In this document: positions 45,031-57,200 of the stretch, one piece after another
How the letters are laid out: the number at the start of each line of letters is the position of its first letter
How positions within the stretch are numbered: the stretch's first letter is position 1
Assembly: GCA_029532625.1 (NCBI GenBank)
Contig: JARFXM010000003.1
Location: forward strand, 2,542,001 to 2,606,000
Length of the DNA stretch: 64,000 nt
DNA from: Lomentospora prolificans
Lineage: Eukaryota > Ascomycota > Sordariomycetes > Microascales > Microascaceae
Direction of reading: 5' to 3'
Translations under genes and position numbers: made by a program
Notes under the pieces: model-generated
Database searches by the model: none
Told to the model about the DNA's origin: nothing
Seen by the model: only the letters and a program-made list of their open reading frames with translations

Positions 45031-46067
45031 ATGGATGTTGGTGCGGGCGCGGCGGTGGGCGGGAATATGCTGAAAGAAGTGGAAGAGACGAGTCTTGATG
45101 AGGTGAGTTTCAACCGTGAACCAGGCGCGCGCGTGCGGTGAGAAATGATTACGACATCAAGCAACCGCACTGTGCCTGAGAGATGAAGCATCACCACGAC
45201 GAGTTTAGACCCCGAGACCCCTTATTTTGGGAGGGACTATTCACTACTAGATAAATCAATTTCTTCTGGTTAAAGCTAATCCGGTCTTCATAGGTTCTTT
45301 CAACCCTCCGCCGGAGCCTCGCCTCCCTCACAGCACCCTCATCGTCCACCATCAACCCCACTACGCCTCAACGTCCAGTCGCAACCCACCAGCCCAAACG
45401 GACCTCGATTGAAGAACTCGATGCTCTCATCGCGCGACACTTTCGGGATACCCTCTCAACCCAAGTTTCCATAACCGGCCGAGCCCTACCACTTATCTAT
45501 GCCCTCATTACCCACCTTGTATCTAGTAACATCCCATCCCTACCATCGCCCTCGACGGCTGCCACAGGCGCGATCGGGGAAGCGGGCCCAGACGATAGTT
45601 GTGGCAAAACTGTCTTGGTTGTCGACTTGGAAGCACGATTTGACGTTACGAGACTGCGCTGTCGAGAAGCGGACCTGGAGCACGTATACGTCTACCGGCC
45701 ACCGAGATGTATCTCCGGCGTCGACGAGGTCCGCAGGGTGGTCACCGAGGGGCAACGGTGGATGCTCTACGGGAGGCACGCGAGCCGTGGCAGGGAATGG
45801 TGGGGTACTGTCGTCATCGGGGGACCGGGTGGGGATATCAACGCGGGGTGGAAAGGTTGGATGAGGGTGGACATGGAGCTGGACGGAATCGACTTCGGTG
45901 TGGGCGGTGGTGTCTTGTCTGCGGAAGAAGCGATGTCCGGCAGGAAGAGAGTCCAACGGGTTGTAGACGAAGCGGGCTGGGTGGTGAGCTCGGATTGGGG
46001 AGGCTTTAGGTTTCGAGAAGGGGAACTTGTAACGAGCAGAGAAGCACATGAATTTGATGAAACCTGA
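45031..46067 (+). CDS. Uncharacterised protein, possibly Rad51-paralogue (XRCC2)-like
   Basis: Two exons, 45031-45102 and 45294-46067, joined across a 191-bp intron (GTGAGT donor, GCTAAT branch site, CATAG acceptor); 281 aa. I do not recognise the gene with certainty. The segment KTVLVVDLEARFDVTRLR (about 129-146) resembles the strand and loop VLFIDTDYHFDMLRL of XRCC2-type Rad51 paralogues. ITGRALPLIYALITHL (84-99) sits where the Walker A region would be but lacks GKT/S. A second buried strand, GTVVIGG, follows about 50 residues later. This suggests a degenerate RecA-fold protein without ATP binding, like Shu-complex or XRCC2-type paralogues. The idea is weak and rests on strand pattern only. 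The start could also be 45067. The stop lies 124 bp from the convergent L-rhamnose dehydrogenase stop. Confidence 0.55.
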
Positions 46068-46191
46068 TTTTGAAGATACGGCGACCTGCATCCACACACT
46101 TTCTTTTCATTCCGGGCGTTCATCACTCATGCATGTACATAGTTAACTAATTATACGTAAAAGAAATATGGAATGGAAAGGACAAGTTTCA

Positions 46192-47019
46192 TCACTGAAG
46201 GTTAACAAACAAACCGCCATCAACAAGGAGTTGCGCTCCCGTCACATATCCGCTCAACTCATCGCTAGCCAGGAACACCGCCGGTCCCGCAAGATCGGAC
46301 GGCACGCCGGTCCTACCAAGCGGTATTCTCCCCTCCATATAGGTCCGTTTCGCATCATCCGCAAGATCCTCGTCGTTGAGTTGTGTTCGGATGGTTCCGG
46401 GAAGTAAGGCGTTGCATCGGATAGAATATTTGCCCAGCGCGCAGGCGGTGCTCTGCATGAGACTGAGAACGCCAGCCTTTGTCGGGGTATAGTGTGTCTG
46501 CTGGCCGCCGCCAACGAGAGCAGAGATGGAGGAGACGCCAATGATGCTTCCGCCGGCTGGGGTCTGGTTACGAGCCATCTGACGAGCGGCAGCCTGGACA
46601 ACGTAGAAAGCTCCGTCCAGGTTCGTCCTCACGGTCTTGGAGAACAGGTCCGCATCAAGGTCCAAGAATTCGGCAAAGGTGCAAATTCCCGCATTCGAGA
46701 CACACACGTCTAGCCTTCCTGTGCCGCCGTGTTGGACAGCATGATTAACGAGGTTCGTCGCGGTTTCTGGTTGGCGCACATCGCCGGGAAGATGAGCCAA
46801 GGAGCCGGCCTCGGGGTCGTCGGCGCGGATGGCATCGGCCTCAGCGATGAGGGAGTCGAGGTGGGGCTTGTCCTTCTCCAGGTCGAGGTGGTTGACGGTG
46901 ACGTTGCAGCCGTTCCGGAGGAAGGAGAGAGCGATGGCGCGGCCTATGCCGGTGGTGCCTCCGGTGATGATAGCATTCTTCTTCGCCAGAAGGTGGACGC
47001 GGGGTACCTGAGCAGCCAT
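46192..47019 (-). CDS. RHA1: L-rhamnose 1-dehydrogenase (SDR family)
   Basis: Short-chain dehydrogenase/reductase of 275 aa, single exon. It oxidises L-rhamnose to L-rhamnono-lactone, the first step of the fungal non-phosphorylated pathway. The cofactor motif TGGTTGIG is at 19-26, the NAG motif follows LDVCVSNAGIC, and the catalytic Tyr177 and Lys181 lie in HYTPTKAG, preceded by SIIGVSSISALVGG. The segments QSTACALGKYSIRCNALLPG and YMEGRIPLGR, and the C-terminus GAQLLVDGGLFVNLQ, are nearly identical to the characterised yeast enzymes (Scheffersomyces, Debaryomyces). This makes the substrate assignment firmer than usual for an SDR. L-rhamnonate dehydratase lies 1.96 kb away on the same strand, which supports the pathway role. 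Other sugar SDRs remain a small possibility. Confidence 0.88.
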   Translation of the reverse strand: MAAQVPRVHLLAKKNAIITGGTTGIGRAIALSFLRNGCNVTVNHLDLEKDKPHLDSLIAEADAIRADDPEAGSLAHLPGDVRQPETATNLVNHAVQHGGTGRLDVCVSNAGICTFAEFLDLDADLFSKTVRTNLDGAFYVVQAAARQMARNQTPAGGSIIGVSSISALVGGGQQTHYTPTKAGVLSLMQSTACALGKYSIRCNALLPGTIRTQLNDEDLADDAKRTYMEGRIPLGRTGVPSDLAGPAVFLASDELSGYVTGAQLLVDGGLFVNLQ

Positions 47020-48978
47020 AGTTTCTTGTCGTGATCGGTGCCCAGTATGAAGGGGACCACGAGAGTGAGCACGGATTTACAAGGAGAATGTGACAAGGGT
47101 GTTTACAATGCCCGGAGTTGGCAAGTTTTAAGAGCAAAGTCGCAGCCTTTGGTTTCTGGTGTCTTTCCAGCTGCTCTGCGCAATGGCAAGAGGTGGAGGC
47201 CCAGTTCAATCCAGTGTGGAGCGGATGGAGGATAAAAGCGAGGGGCTCTCGCCTATTTTGCATGAGAGCTTTCCCCCCTCGCGGGTCAGTATTGAGCCGA
47301 TGCTAAAGGAGCTACTAGCGGGAATCCATTGTATCTGGGCCCAAATTTCAAACTATTGACATGTTCTACACACCCCAAAACGGCGAGCTGTTTCCTCGCG
47401 ATCTAGCGTGCTGATATGCCGTGGGGTAAAGCGATCACGTTGCGGAGTGGACTATCGTGAGGGTCGATCAGCTCGGGTCTGTGGAGCAGACTACCTTTGC
47501 GCTCCCGATCTTCCTCCACTCGCTAGAACTCCAGGACCGAAGGGGGTTTTGCTGGCGCAAATTATCGCCGAGGTTTACCATGCGCCAGTGGGGTTCGTGG
47601 TATTATGGAGGCCCCTTTCTCTAGACGGAGAAGCAAAATGGATACGCGTGTCTGTGTTCAACACCAGGATTTCGACCCTTGGGATTTTAGAAGGGTAAGG
47701 AAAGGCAGTCAATCTGTGTTGTGCTTTGCTTCGACCCTGCGCGGATATCCCGTCATTACATGCAAAGCAGGCTAGAAGTGAATCCGAGGCAAAGTCGCGA
47801 CGGCCGGCCTGCCAGAAATGCATCGACGAGCCAACCCCAAAATTCAAGGCCAGCAATGGATAGTTTCTAGGGCACTTCTCGGGGTTTCTCTTGGGGTAGG
47901 CAAGGCCATGTGGGAGGACAAGCGTCTGCTGGCACCTCGGCAAGCCATTGGGCTTAGGAAATGAGAACGGAAAAATCCTATTCAGATCAATTGATCGCCC
48001 GGCCCTCGCTTTGCTTGCTCAGAGGTAGCGCTCGGCGCTCTCGTCTCGGGGTTTCATTGTCCCGAGCAGCGAGGTCCAAATCCTCAACTCACCCCACTAA
48101 TAGCTGGCAGTGCTCAACGTGTTACCCCACATCCATCAATCCCAGCTGCAATTGTCCTACCGACCAGAGCCCTAGAGCTAGCTGCTACTGGCACGGAAGA
48201 AAGGAAGAAATCCAGCGTCGGATTCGAGGATGCGCGAATCCAAGCTACCATTGAACCAGGACTCCCTCAGCGAACTCGACAAGAGACAGGTTGAAGGAAG
48301 GGTGGGGGGACGGGTTGACTGGCCAAGCAGAGTGACACGTTGTGCCTGCAAGTGCGGTCACAGTTGCGGTGCTGGCGCTCAGTGCAGTTGTTGAGCTACG
48401 AGTGTGAGCGGAAGCGAGATGTCTTCTGCGCCATGCCTGTCCGTGCCGTCATGGACTGCAAGCAATCCGCCATGCGCTTCGCCTGGTGGTGTGCGCCGTC
48501 GGCCCCGCTGCCCTGGAATCACAACGGCCGGAGCCGCGACCACATGTAGAAAACGACGCAAAACAAACACCACAAGCCACGGCCGACGGGGGGCGATGAC
48601 CGGGGTTGGTGTGGATGGAGTGGATGCGCGATAAACCGCGTGACCTGCAGTCCTCGCAATAGAGAAAACAGGGCGGCAAAAGAGCCTCATTTAACGGTCG
48701 TGCAAATTATTGATCTTGAATTAACTTCCAATCTGCTGCCTGACCGAAACAAAAAATCCATACATGTATCGTTGGTATGCCAGAGAAGCAAGCCGAATGC
48801 TAACTCTAAGGGGAGACGAAAAGGAAAACCAGAGTTCATGACCATTATCAAACAAAAGGAGATCAAATACCACAGACCATTTCCGCCAATCTTTGGTCAT
48901 GACATTTTATATATGCCCGGAAGAACGTTCTTGTCTATACCAATCGTCGCAAGGCCCCTCTCTATACGTGTTATGCTC
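47020..48978. other. Intergenic between the two rhamnose genes
   Basis: 1.96 kb between the L-rhamnose dehydrogenase start and the L-rhamnonate dehydratase stop. It should carry the dehydrogenase promoter and the dehydratase 3' region. I looked for remnants of the pathway lactonase or aldolase and saw none; open frames are short and unassigned. Confidence 0.55.
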
Positions 48979-50539
48979 TTAAGAAGTCCCAGGCGTACCA
49001 TTCGTGCCATTGGCACCGTTCGTTACAAGGTTCTCAACCTTGGTTGCCAGCTCGCTAATCACACCATCCGTGGCAGTTCCGTTCTCCGCCAGCTTCTGCT
49101 CGAGCTCTGAAGTTTGCTTCTTCTCCTGCTCCTGCTCCTGCTCAGGCTCGGGGGTCGGCGGGCTGAGGATCTTGGCAGGAGGGGGCGTCAATAAGTAATC
49201 GGCAGGAATAAGCTTAGCCCTCGCCGCGGGGTTCAAGGTGAGGCCAAAGCCGGGCTTGTCAAGGTCTGCCGTCGTCAAGAAACCCTTGGTGGGGATGGGC
49301 TCGTCAAGGAAAAGGTCGCCAAAAACGGGCAGCACGCTCTTCCCGTCTGCCGAGTTGGCGAGGTACTCCTGGAAGGGGGTGTTTGGTTGCGAGATCACGA
49401 AGTGATAGCTGTAAGGGCCGCTAGCGTGAGGCACTACGGGGATATCGTAAGCGGCCGCCATGGCGGAAACCTTGAGAAGCTCAGTGAGGCCGCCAAGCCA
49501 CATGACGTCGGGCTGGATAATGTCGAGGTTGCGGCCCTCGATGAGCTTGCGGAAACCAAATCGCGAGTATTCGTGCTCGCCAGTGGTGAACTTGACAGTC
49601 GGGTGGGCGCGCTTGATCTGCTCGAAGCCATCGGTGTCATCGGGGGACAGGCACTCCTCCCACCAGTTGATATTGAGGTCGAGGCAGGCCTTGACGATTT
49701 CAATAGTGTATGGGACGTTAAGGCTCATGTAGCAGTCAACCATGATGGGGAAGTCGGGCCCGACTGCCTCACGGTGCTTGCGCAAGAACTCGACATTCTT
49801 TTTGAGTCCCTCATGGCCATCCTCAGGACAGTAGGGGAGAGGCACCTTGCCGCCCCAGAAACCCATCTCCCTGGCAGCTAATGGATCGGGCCCAGTGCAA
49901 TAGAAGTTGAGGCGCTCCTTTGTTGCACCGCCAATAAGCTTGTAAACAGGTTCGTTGCGAAGTTTTCCCAGCAGATCCCAAATGGCCAGGTCAATAACCG
50001 AGATTACCGCAATAGGGAGACCCTTGCGACCATAGAACATGGACGCCCTGTACATCTGCTCGAAGAGATGGTTGGTATTCCTGGGATCGGCGCCGACGAG
50101 GAAGCGCTCAAAGTGTTGGTGGACGAGCCAGCAGGCGGGGGGGCCGCCAAAGCCAGTAGCGATACCGACGGTACCATCGGTGGCCTCGATCTCGACAAAG
50201 AATGAGCCAAGTACGTTGATACCCCAGCTTGTTCTCGAGTGCTTGTATTGCTCCCACCTCGAGCAAGGAGTGGAGATAGGAGAGTCGATGAGCCTGTGGG
50301 AGGTCACAAATTGTCAGTAAGTGACGCCCAATTATATGGGCAAGCGGAGGGCGTCGCCTAAGAACGCACCAGTGACCACCCTTGACATTGTGATAATCAC
50401 CGCCTGATCCCCCTTTAGTTAGTAACGAGAAGTGGCGACACAGGGTTGGGTTTGCCTAGTAACACTCACCAGCACCAACTCCGCTGATCACGTAAGAACG
50501 GATCGCTTTGATGTTGGGGAAGTCGCGAACGGAGGTCAT
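48979..50539 (-). CDS. LRA3: L-rhamnonate dehydratase (enolase superfamily)
   Basis: Mandelate-racemase-type member of the enolase superfamily that dehydrates L-rhamnonate to 2-keto-3-deoxy-L-rhamnonate. Three exons: 50539-50470, 50403-50370 (34 nt) and 50293-48979; introns of 66 and 76 bp; 472 aa. The spliced N-terminus reads SYVISGVGAGGDYHNVKGGH then WLIDSPISTP, as in fungal LRA3. Metal ligands are Asp221 (MVDCY), Glu247 (WWEECL) and Glu274 (TTGEHEY). The catalytic base is probably His324 (VVPHASGPYSYH). Family similarity ends at ADYLL (about 403). Residues 404-472 are an extra Pro/Glu/Gln- then Asn/Gly/Thr-rich tail partly encoded by a CTCCTG repeat. A TATATATA box lies about 120 bp upstream. 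It pairs functionally with the neighbouring L-rhamnose dehydrogenase. Confidence 0.9.
49123..49143 (-). repeat. Hexanucleotide repeat coding for Glu-Gln in the LRA3 tail
   Basis: CTCCTG units (plus strand) encoding alternating Glu and Gln in the non-conserved C-terminal extension of the dehydratase. A likely site of length variation. Confidence 0.75.
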
Positions 50540-53500
50540 GATGAGCGAAGGGTTAGAAGTGTGGTGAGCGAGGTATACTGTCCCAAGCAACACTGAAAAT
50601 GAATAGGTGGGAGGGGATACGTAGCAGAAGAGGACAGAGGAGGGCAGGCAAGGCGCACTCTATATATAGGTAAGTTGGGCCAGTTGACGTTGACGATCAG
50701 TGGAGGACCAAACTGGCGTGAGCGGGAAGCCAGCGATGAATCGGACAGTAAGAGCACCGAGAATGTGGGGATTGGGGAGGAATAATGTAATATTGGCCTG
50801 GCTGGGTTCGGTTAGGACTAGTGGGAGTCAATCACGGGAGGGGGCAATGATCGGTGTATTGGGCTGGCCGTACAAACTATCTACAAAGCGGCGATAGGTG
50901 CAAATCAGTCGAACCTTCACTGAATAACCACTTGTTCACGGGGGCTCGCTCGTTCGCTAGGATGGACTGGCGAACGGAGAACACGTAGCTCGCCCTGCCT
51001 TTGCATTCGTTCGGATGACCACCAAAGAAGCCCAGTATACAAAACTACAGTTGGCGGTGTTGTCCATGTTGAACCAAGGCCCGACTCACGGCGTTACGTC
51101 AATGGTTACTTACAGTCGATATGTGGGGAAGCTGAGGGTGGAAGGCGGAATTGGGCGGACGAATTACGGGTCCAGCGCCAAACGTGGGCGAAGAAAGAAA
51201 AAGTAAAAAAGGCAAGAAAGGAAAAGAAAGAAGGGTCAGTGAGTATTCAGACGAGAACCGAAGGACGAGGAAGCAATGAGAATGCTAGAGGAATGATGCC
51301 AATTGGTGCTGGAAATGCGTGTTTTCCACGAGCAAGTTCGCCCCTGGAGTCAATGGTCAATGGGCGTCGGGTGGAAATCCACCGACGAGCGGATAACGGG
51401 GGAGCAATGGAACGAATCGTCACCAATAAGGTGGGTATGGTGGATAGGAAGTTGGGAAGGCACAGGAAGGGGCTCTTCTTTAGGTTAGATCCTGGAACTG
51501 GCATCGATCCGCCATGTCCGATTTCCTCCTCCAATCCGCGAATAGTTATAAGTGGGGTGAGCGAGCATGACAAGCATCATTTGGCAAGCTGGGCGAGCGC
51601 AAGGGATGGCTCTTGTCGCTTGTCTCGCTCGCTCGATCGGAAGCATATGATCCTCGGACACAGCCTGTGGAGCCACGGAAACCCTATGACTACCGTTCTT
51701 TACGCATACAACGTCGGTATTGGTCTAAATCAGCACTGCGCTGGACCCAGTGTTTGTTTGCTTGGCTTTTGTTAGGGTGCGCGGATGGACCCAAGCGGGC
51801 CAGCCCATCGAGCGAAGCTGACTCGACAAGAATCGCTACTTCTCGTCTTCACACCCAGGACACTTGTCTACCACTATAGAATTAACCCTTAGATCGCGCG
51901 GTACTTCAGTTTGATTTTTATCATAGGCCCAAGCGACGGCTGGTACGACTGCTGGTACGACGGGCGCATTACTTGTGTCATCGTTAACCTATGGGCCTTT
52001 CGATGTCGCTAGATATTGCTCCGGAGCTAATACGAAGAGGCGCTAGTGTCTGTATAATCGGTAGACGTGGGATGGGCGAGGTGCCTGGGTAGCGGCAGGA
52101 TACATGGGCGAGGAGCACTGTTATTGCTATGACTTCTCGTTCGAGGGACTCATTCTATAAGCTTGATACAGTTTGGGGATGATTTCCTTGGTCGACCCTT
52201 ATTTTGGACACTTCGCCTGGGGTAGACTCGCTTCTTGAAGCGCTCGTGTCAATGCCTATTTCCACACTCGGCCGCCACGTGCCTACGAGATCGGGATGGA
52301 TATCTGTCAAAGCTCAAGTCAAAGATGATAGGTGATGGATGGCTTATATCAAAGAAGTAGACCCAAGTCACCTTTGAGGGGGACCGGTAAAACGGGCTGT
52401 GCTGGCCGACGTCAGTCTATCTAGGGATGGGTCTCAGGCGAGAGAGAAACTTGGTGGCATACACAGAAGCCCAATCATACAGGCACAGGAAAGTGATTCT
52501 TGATGCACGGCAGACGGAGAAGACTAACATATGGATGTCTTCTTATATCAGTCATCGTGTCGATACCTGGCTTGTGAATGAAGAATTCTCGGGCAAAATG
52601 TGAGGAAAGGAGGCAGACGTGAGGTTGGAAATAGTGAGGAGTCGGATTAAATGTTGCTAATCATTCCGGGAGTTACATAGACACTTACATGGTGGCCATC
52701 GCTGAGCGAGAAAGGGAGACAGGTGACGTTCCTGTGGTACGACGTGGTTGACTTGATGTAAGTAATGCAAGCAATTTCCTCTAAACAGAAGAGTGCATAA
52801 GATAGGTAGCCTTCCATTTCCTTTTCCTTTCTCTTTTTTTTCTTCTTTCCCTTCTTCCCTCGCTGGATGTAATACATGGCTGCAGGCGTTCTTGGGCCTG
52901 TGCAAGTAGTATCCATAGTGACAGGGAGTAATAATCCCAAGTTACAATGTAAAAGTCAGTGGCCTGGCAGTGCTGGCTGTGTACTTGTTGAGGGCCGGCT
53001 GGCAAGGCCATCAATCCCTCTCATAGGCCCAGCCAGCTAATTGACCGATCGCATCCTCCACTGGCTGTTTACAGGCAGGTGGCTCAGGACGCCTGTCCAG
53101 GGTCCTTTCCTTGTCCTGTTCTCGCTTCCCCATGGGACAAGTGGAGTGTGTAACAACTACCACAAGCCCTGGATGGCTGTGGTGTGCAGCCATCTTCTGA
53201 GGGCTGGGGAGGAAGTACTAGATACCTCAGTACTTCCCCGACTTTCTTGCCCCTCTAGAAATAAGACAATTATAGTCTCTCCTCGCCGTTCTCGTTCCTT
53301 GTCCAGGCCTTCCGTCCAATCCTCGTTTCGTTCATTGCTCCTTCCCCCACCCTTTGCCTGACCACCTCCCTCATTTCCTTTCTCTACGAAGCTTCAGAAT
53401 CTTGCCCAAGATCAATTTCCTTCAAGTGTTTAGGCCGCCAGCGTGTGCCCAATTCGGACCACCCACATTCTCTAGCCAAGCTCTACTTGGCTGTCGTCGC

Positions 53501-54203
53501 TGCAGCGTGCAGATGCCAGACACCAAATCGTTACCGAGTTTTGACATTTCATTTTTTTCGCTTGCGCATGTGTCCCAGTAAGGATAGTGTAACATTGGCT
53601 TCTGGCTCGCAAGCCCATAAGCTCACCACCCCATTCTGTCCTGCATTCCCACGAGACACCCATATTAGCAGCCTGCTTTACGATCGTCCTCGTCACAATT
53701 CTCCTCTCATCTCCTTTTTGGCCGCCTCGAGCTTTGTGTTCCAGTCGCCGCGTGCTTCATTACTCCATCAGCCCTGTCTTATACGCAGTGCCCTTGCCCC
53801 GCCATCCCCTCCTGCCAACGATTCAATACAAGGCGACGGCCCGACCGGCTGCGACGATCCTGCAAAGTCTCTCTGACACGCCTCCGAAGCGTCGACCATC
53901 GTGAATCGCCTACCCCCATCGCGATCTTGCCTGTCAATACCCGCCGGTTTCCGCCCTTCACGTGCAGAGCGAGCCTTGCGTGCCGCCAGAAATACCTGAT
54001 TCTGGACCCTTTTTTGTGAATATCGTGCTTGCCGCCTGACGAACGGTCGCAAGGCCCCCCCCCCCACCAATCTCGCCATAGGCTCCTTGCCCTCGATTCT
54101 TGCATTCCCCGCACCGTAGCCCGCACCCTCATTGGCAACTGGCGCACGCCCTACTGTCCAATGCTCGCCTATATACGTGTTCGGTCCTGGGGTAATAGTT
54201 GAT
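50540..54203. other. Divergent intergenic region between LRA3 and the Zn2Cys6 regulator
   Basis: 3.7 kb between divergent start codons, containing the LRA3 promoter (with a TATA box) and the long pyrimidine-rich promoter and leader of the transcription factor from about 53240. The longest frame, plus-strand 51239-51775, has no family resemblance. A transcription-factor gene with a long upstream region is common in filamentous fungi. No other gene was recognised. Confidence 0.5.
50661..50668 (-). promoter_or_regulatory. TATA box upstream of LRA3
   Basis: TATATATA about 122-129 nt upstream of the LRA3 start codon, a position usual for an inducible fungal gene. Confidence 0.6.
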
Positions 54204-57200
54204 ATGACGAAGCAGAATCAGCAACCACAGCAACAACAGCAGTCTCAGCAGCAGCAACAGCCGCGGCCGCTAGGCGGCAACACCAAACAGGAGGTTGGAT
54301 CACCCCTTTCTGCACGTTTCTCGGGAGCTCCCAGTGCTTGTGCGCCGCTGTCAGATACCAACCGTGCCGCCATGCCTAGCACTGACCTGGACAGCGATGA
54401 GGGCCATGCTCACAGCGCCGACGAGCTCGACCAAGAAAACGAAGATAATGACTCTGTCCGTCTAGGAAAGCGCAAGCGACCGCTTTCAGTTTCGTAAGTT
54501 CTATCCAGTCTTCCCTAGAGAAGCCACCCTTATACCCTCTTCTTAAAGTTTGGGAGACGGATTTTCTCTCCCTCGAATGACCTATTTCCCTTTTACTCCT
54601 CTTTTCTGTGCTCGAGCTGTTGAATTAATCTGTGACCCCCTTCGTCCTCGTCCGTCCACTGCTCTTTCGACATCCGGCGAATAATGTCTTACCTGTTTAC
54701 TCTACCTAGGTGTGAGCTCTGCAAGCAGCGAAAGGTATGCTTTTCCACCAACCAGCTCTTGTCACGTACTTGGGCCATACCTCCCCCCCTACTGGGCAGT
54801 CATCTAGCCATCTCCACAGTAGGTGGAGTGATTGTGGATTGCACTATATCATCCCTTCACTGCTGAGAATCTCCAGTCTTCTCTTCCCGCCGGGAACTCG
54901 TCACTAACCCTAGCATGGACGAAATAGGTCAAATGCGATCGAGGACAGCCAGCATGTGGCTGGTGTAGTCGTAATGGTGCCCTGTGTGAATACAAGGAAC
55001 GGAAGAAACCCGGCCTCCGTGCTGGGTATGGAAAAGAGCTCGAGCAGCGGCTTGATAGACTCGAGGAGATACAAAGAGCACACTCTCAATTTATTGAGGC
55101 TTATATGAATGCCGGTGCTTCGGTACATGGCTCAAACGTCAATAATATTGCCTCTACCCCCAGTGTTCGCCTTAGCAACCCTAGCCTACCAAGTGTGGCA
55201 AGCGAGCAAGGCACACCTAGAGAACACGCCCAGGGTCAGCTGTTTCGACATCCGGATCCTATCTCCAGCTCTCATCATGGCGAACCCGGCCTCTTCCTAC
55301 CGCCGAAACCCCAAGGGTTCCAGGCAGCGAACCAAGCGAATAGCTTTGGTGGCTTGGGTCAACCCTCTTCAGCGCCGCCCTTCCATAATGCGCATACCCA
55401 GCATCAGTCGGCGATGGCTAGCACGAGCCAACAACTCTCGCATCACACCCAAGACTATTACTCGCGCGACGTAAAAGTCCCTCCATCCAACCTCCTCGCC
55501 TCTCCATCGGATGTCGCAGCCCCCGGGCCTGAACAAGAATTACCTCCCTACGATCTGTTATACTCGCTTGTCGAGCTATATTTCAAGCAAATCCATACTT
55601 GGTGCCCAATCCTGCACCGCAAGTCTACATTGGATGTATTTTTTGGACAAACTCCACTTGATGAACCTGACAGGGTGCTTTTGCACGCAATTGTTGCGAC
55701 TACTCTCCGCTTCTCGCAAGACGCTCGCCTGACGGAAGAGAGCCGGCGACATTACCACGACTTATCAAAAAAGAAGGTGCTTTTGTATGGCTTGGATAAC
55801 CTGTCGGTCAAATCTTTACAGGCACTGGTGATTCTAGCTCTCGACCTATGCGGGAGTAGCCATGGCCCCCCCAGCTGGAATATCATGGCCCTGATCACGA
55901 GAGCCGTGGTTCAAATCGGCTTGGCGGTAGAGAGTTCCTCTCTGGGTGTCTCGCCTAGCCTTCAATCCATATCCACGCAGCGTGCCACCATTTTACCAGA
56001 ACCACGGGACTTTATCGAGGAGGAGTCTCGGCGGCGCCTGTTTTGGATGGTTTACCTCCTGGACAGATATGCCACCATTGTTACAGCCTTCGATTTTGCG
56101 CTCGGTGAGAGGGACATCGATAGGAAATTGCCGTGCCGGGATGAACTTTGGGCTAAGAACCAAAAAGTAGAAACTCGGTGGTATAGGAGTGGGCAAGGTG
56201 TCGCAGATGCTCTGGCGGAACCGGGCTTGGGGCGACCAGAGAACCTTGGTGCGTTCGCGTACTACATTGATATACTATCCATCCTATCTCAAATCCATCT
56301 TTTCCTGAAAGAGCCTGTGGACATCGGCGTGGCAGCGGACGTTGGGCGATGGCAGAGACGATACAAAGAACTAGACTCGCTCTTGTCTCAGTGGCAGGTC
56401 GGTCTCCCTGCTGAGTTTGGTAACATGGCCTATCAATCGGCGGGGAACAGAGCGGCTACATGTTCGTGGGTTATGCTTCAGGCAACTTTCCATACCACAG
56501 TCATCCGGCTACACTCGTCCGCTGCGTACCCCACCATGAGATCCGCGATATTCTCTCCATCGTACGGGGCGATGCAGCGCTGCCAGGTTGCGGTCGAGAA
56601 CATCGCCGCTCTATATGACTATGTTGTGTCCCACCGCTTGCTTGATAAGCTGGGGCCTCCGTTCGCCTTTACTCTGTGGGTTGCCGCGAGATTACTACTT
56701 GTGCACGCATCAACCATGGAACATCCACTTTCGCCTCACATTAACCTATTCCTTACGGCTTTGCGGGAGATGGGAAGGTATTGGCAGGTAGCGAACAAAT
56801 ATTCTCAGCTACTCCAAAGAGTTCTCGATGAATACCAAGACAGCGAAAGGCAAGGTGATGGTGTGACGCCTAAGTCGATCAAGATCCTTGCTGATATGAG
56901 ACGAACGGCCTTTGACCTTGAGTGGCTAATATCCCACCAGCCACGCCATGCCGCTGGTGTGTCTTCTGGAAATGGCGCCGGTAATGGAATGAGCCGCGTA
57001 CCATCCCGCATGCCGAGCCTTACACCTGCTCGAACACCCGCGCCAAACGATCTGGAGTATTTTGACGTATTCAACTGGTTCAACTACCCCAGGTTGCCAG
57101 TTGGAGGAGAAAGTGGTCTATACCAGATTACTCAAGGGCTGGTGGACCCGACGGCGGCTGGCAGTATGGGAGACGAGACGGCTACGAATGGGAACACCGG

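Noticed and set aside
51239..51775. 178-codon open frame on the plus strand between LRA3 and the Zn2Cys6 regulator
   Set aside because: Sequence looks like random translation (many Met, Gly, Arg and Cys without hydrophobic periodicity) and overlaps open frames on the other strand; no recognised motif.
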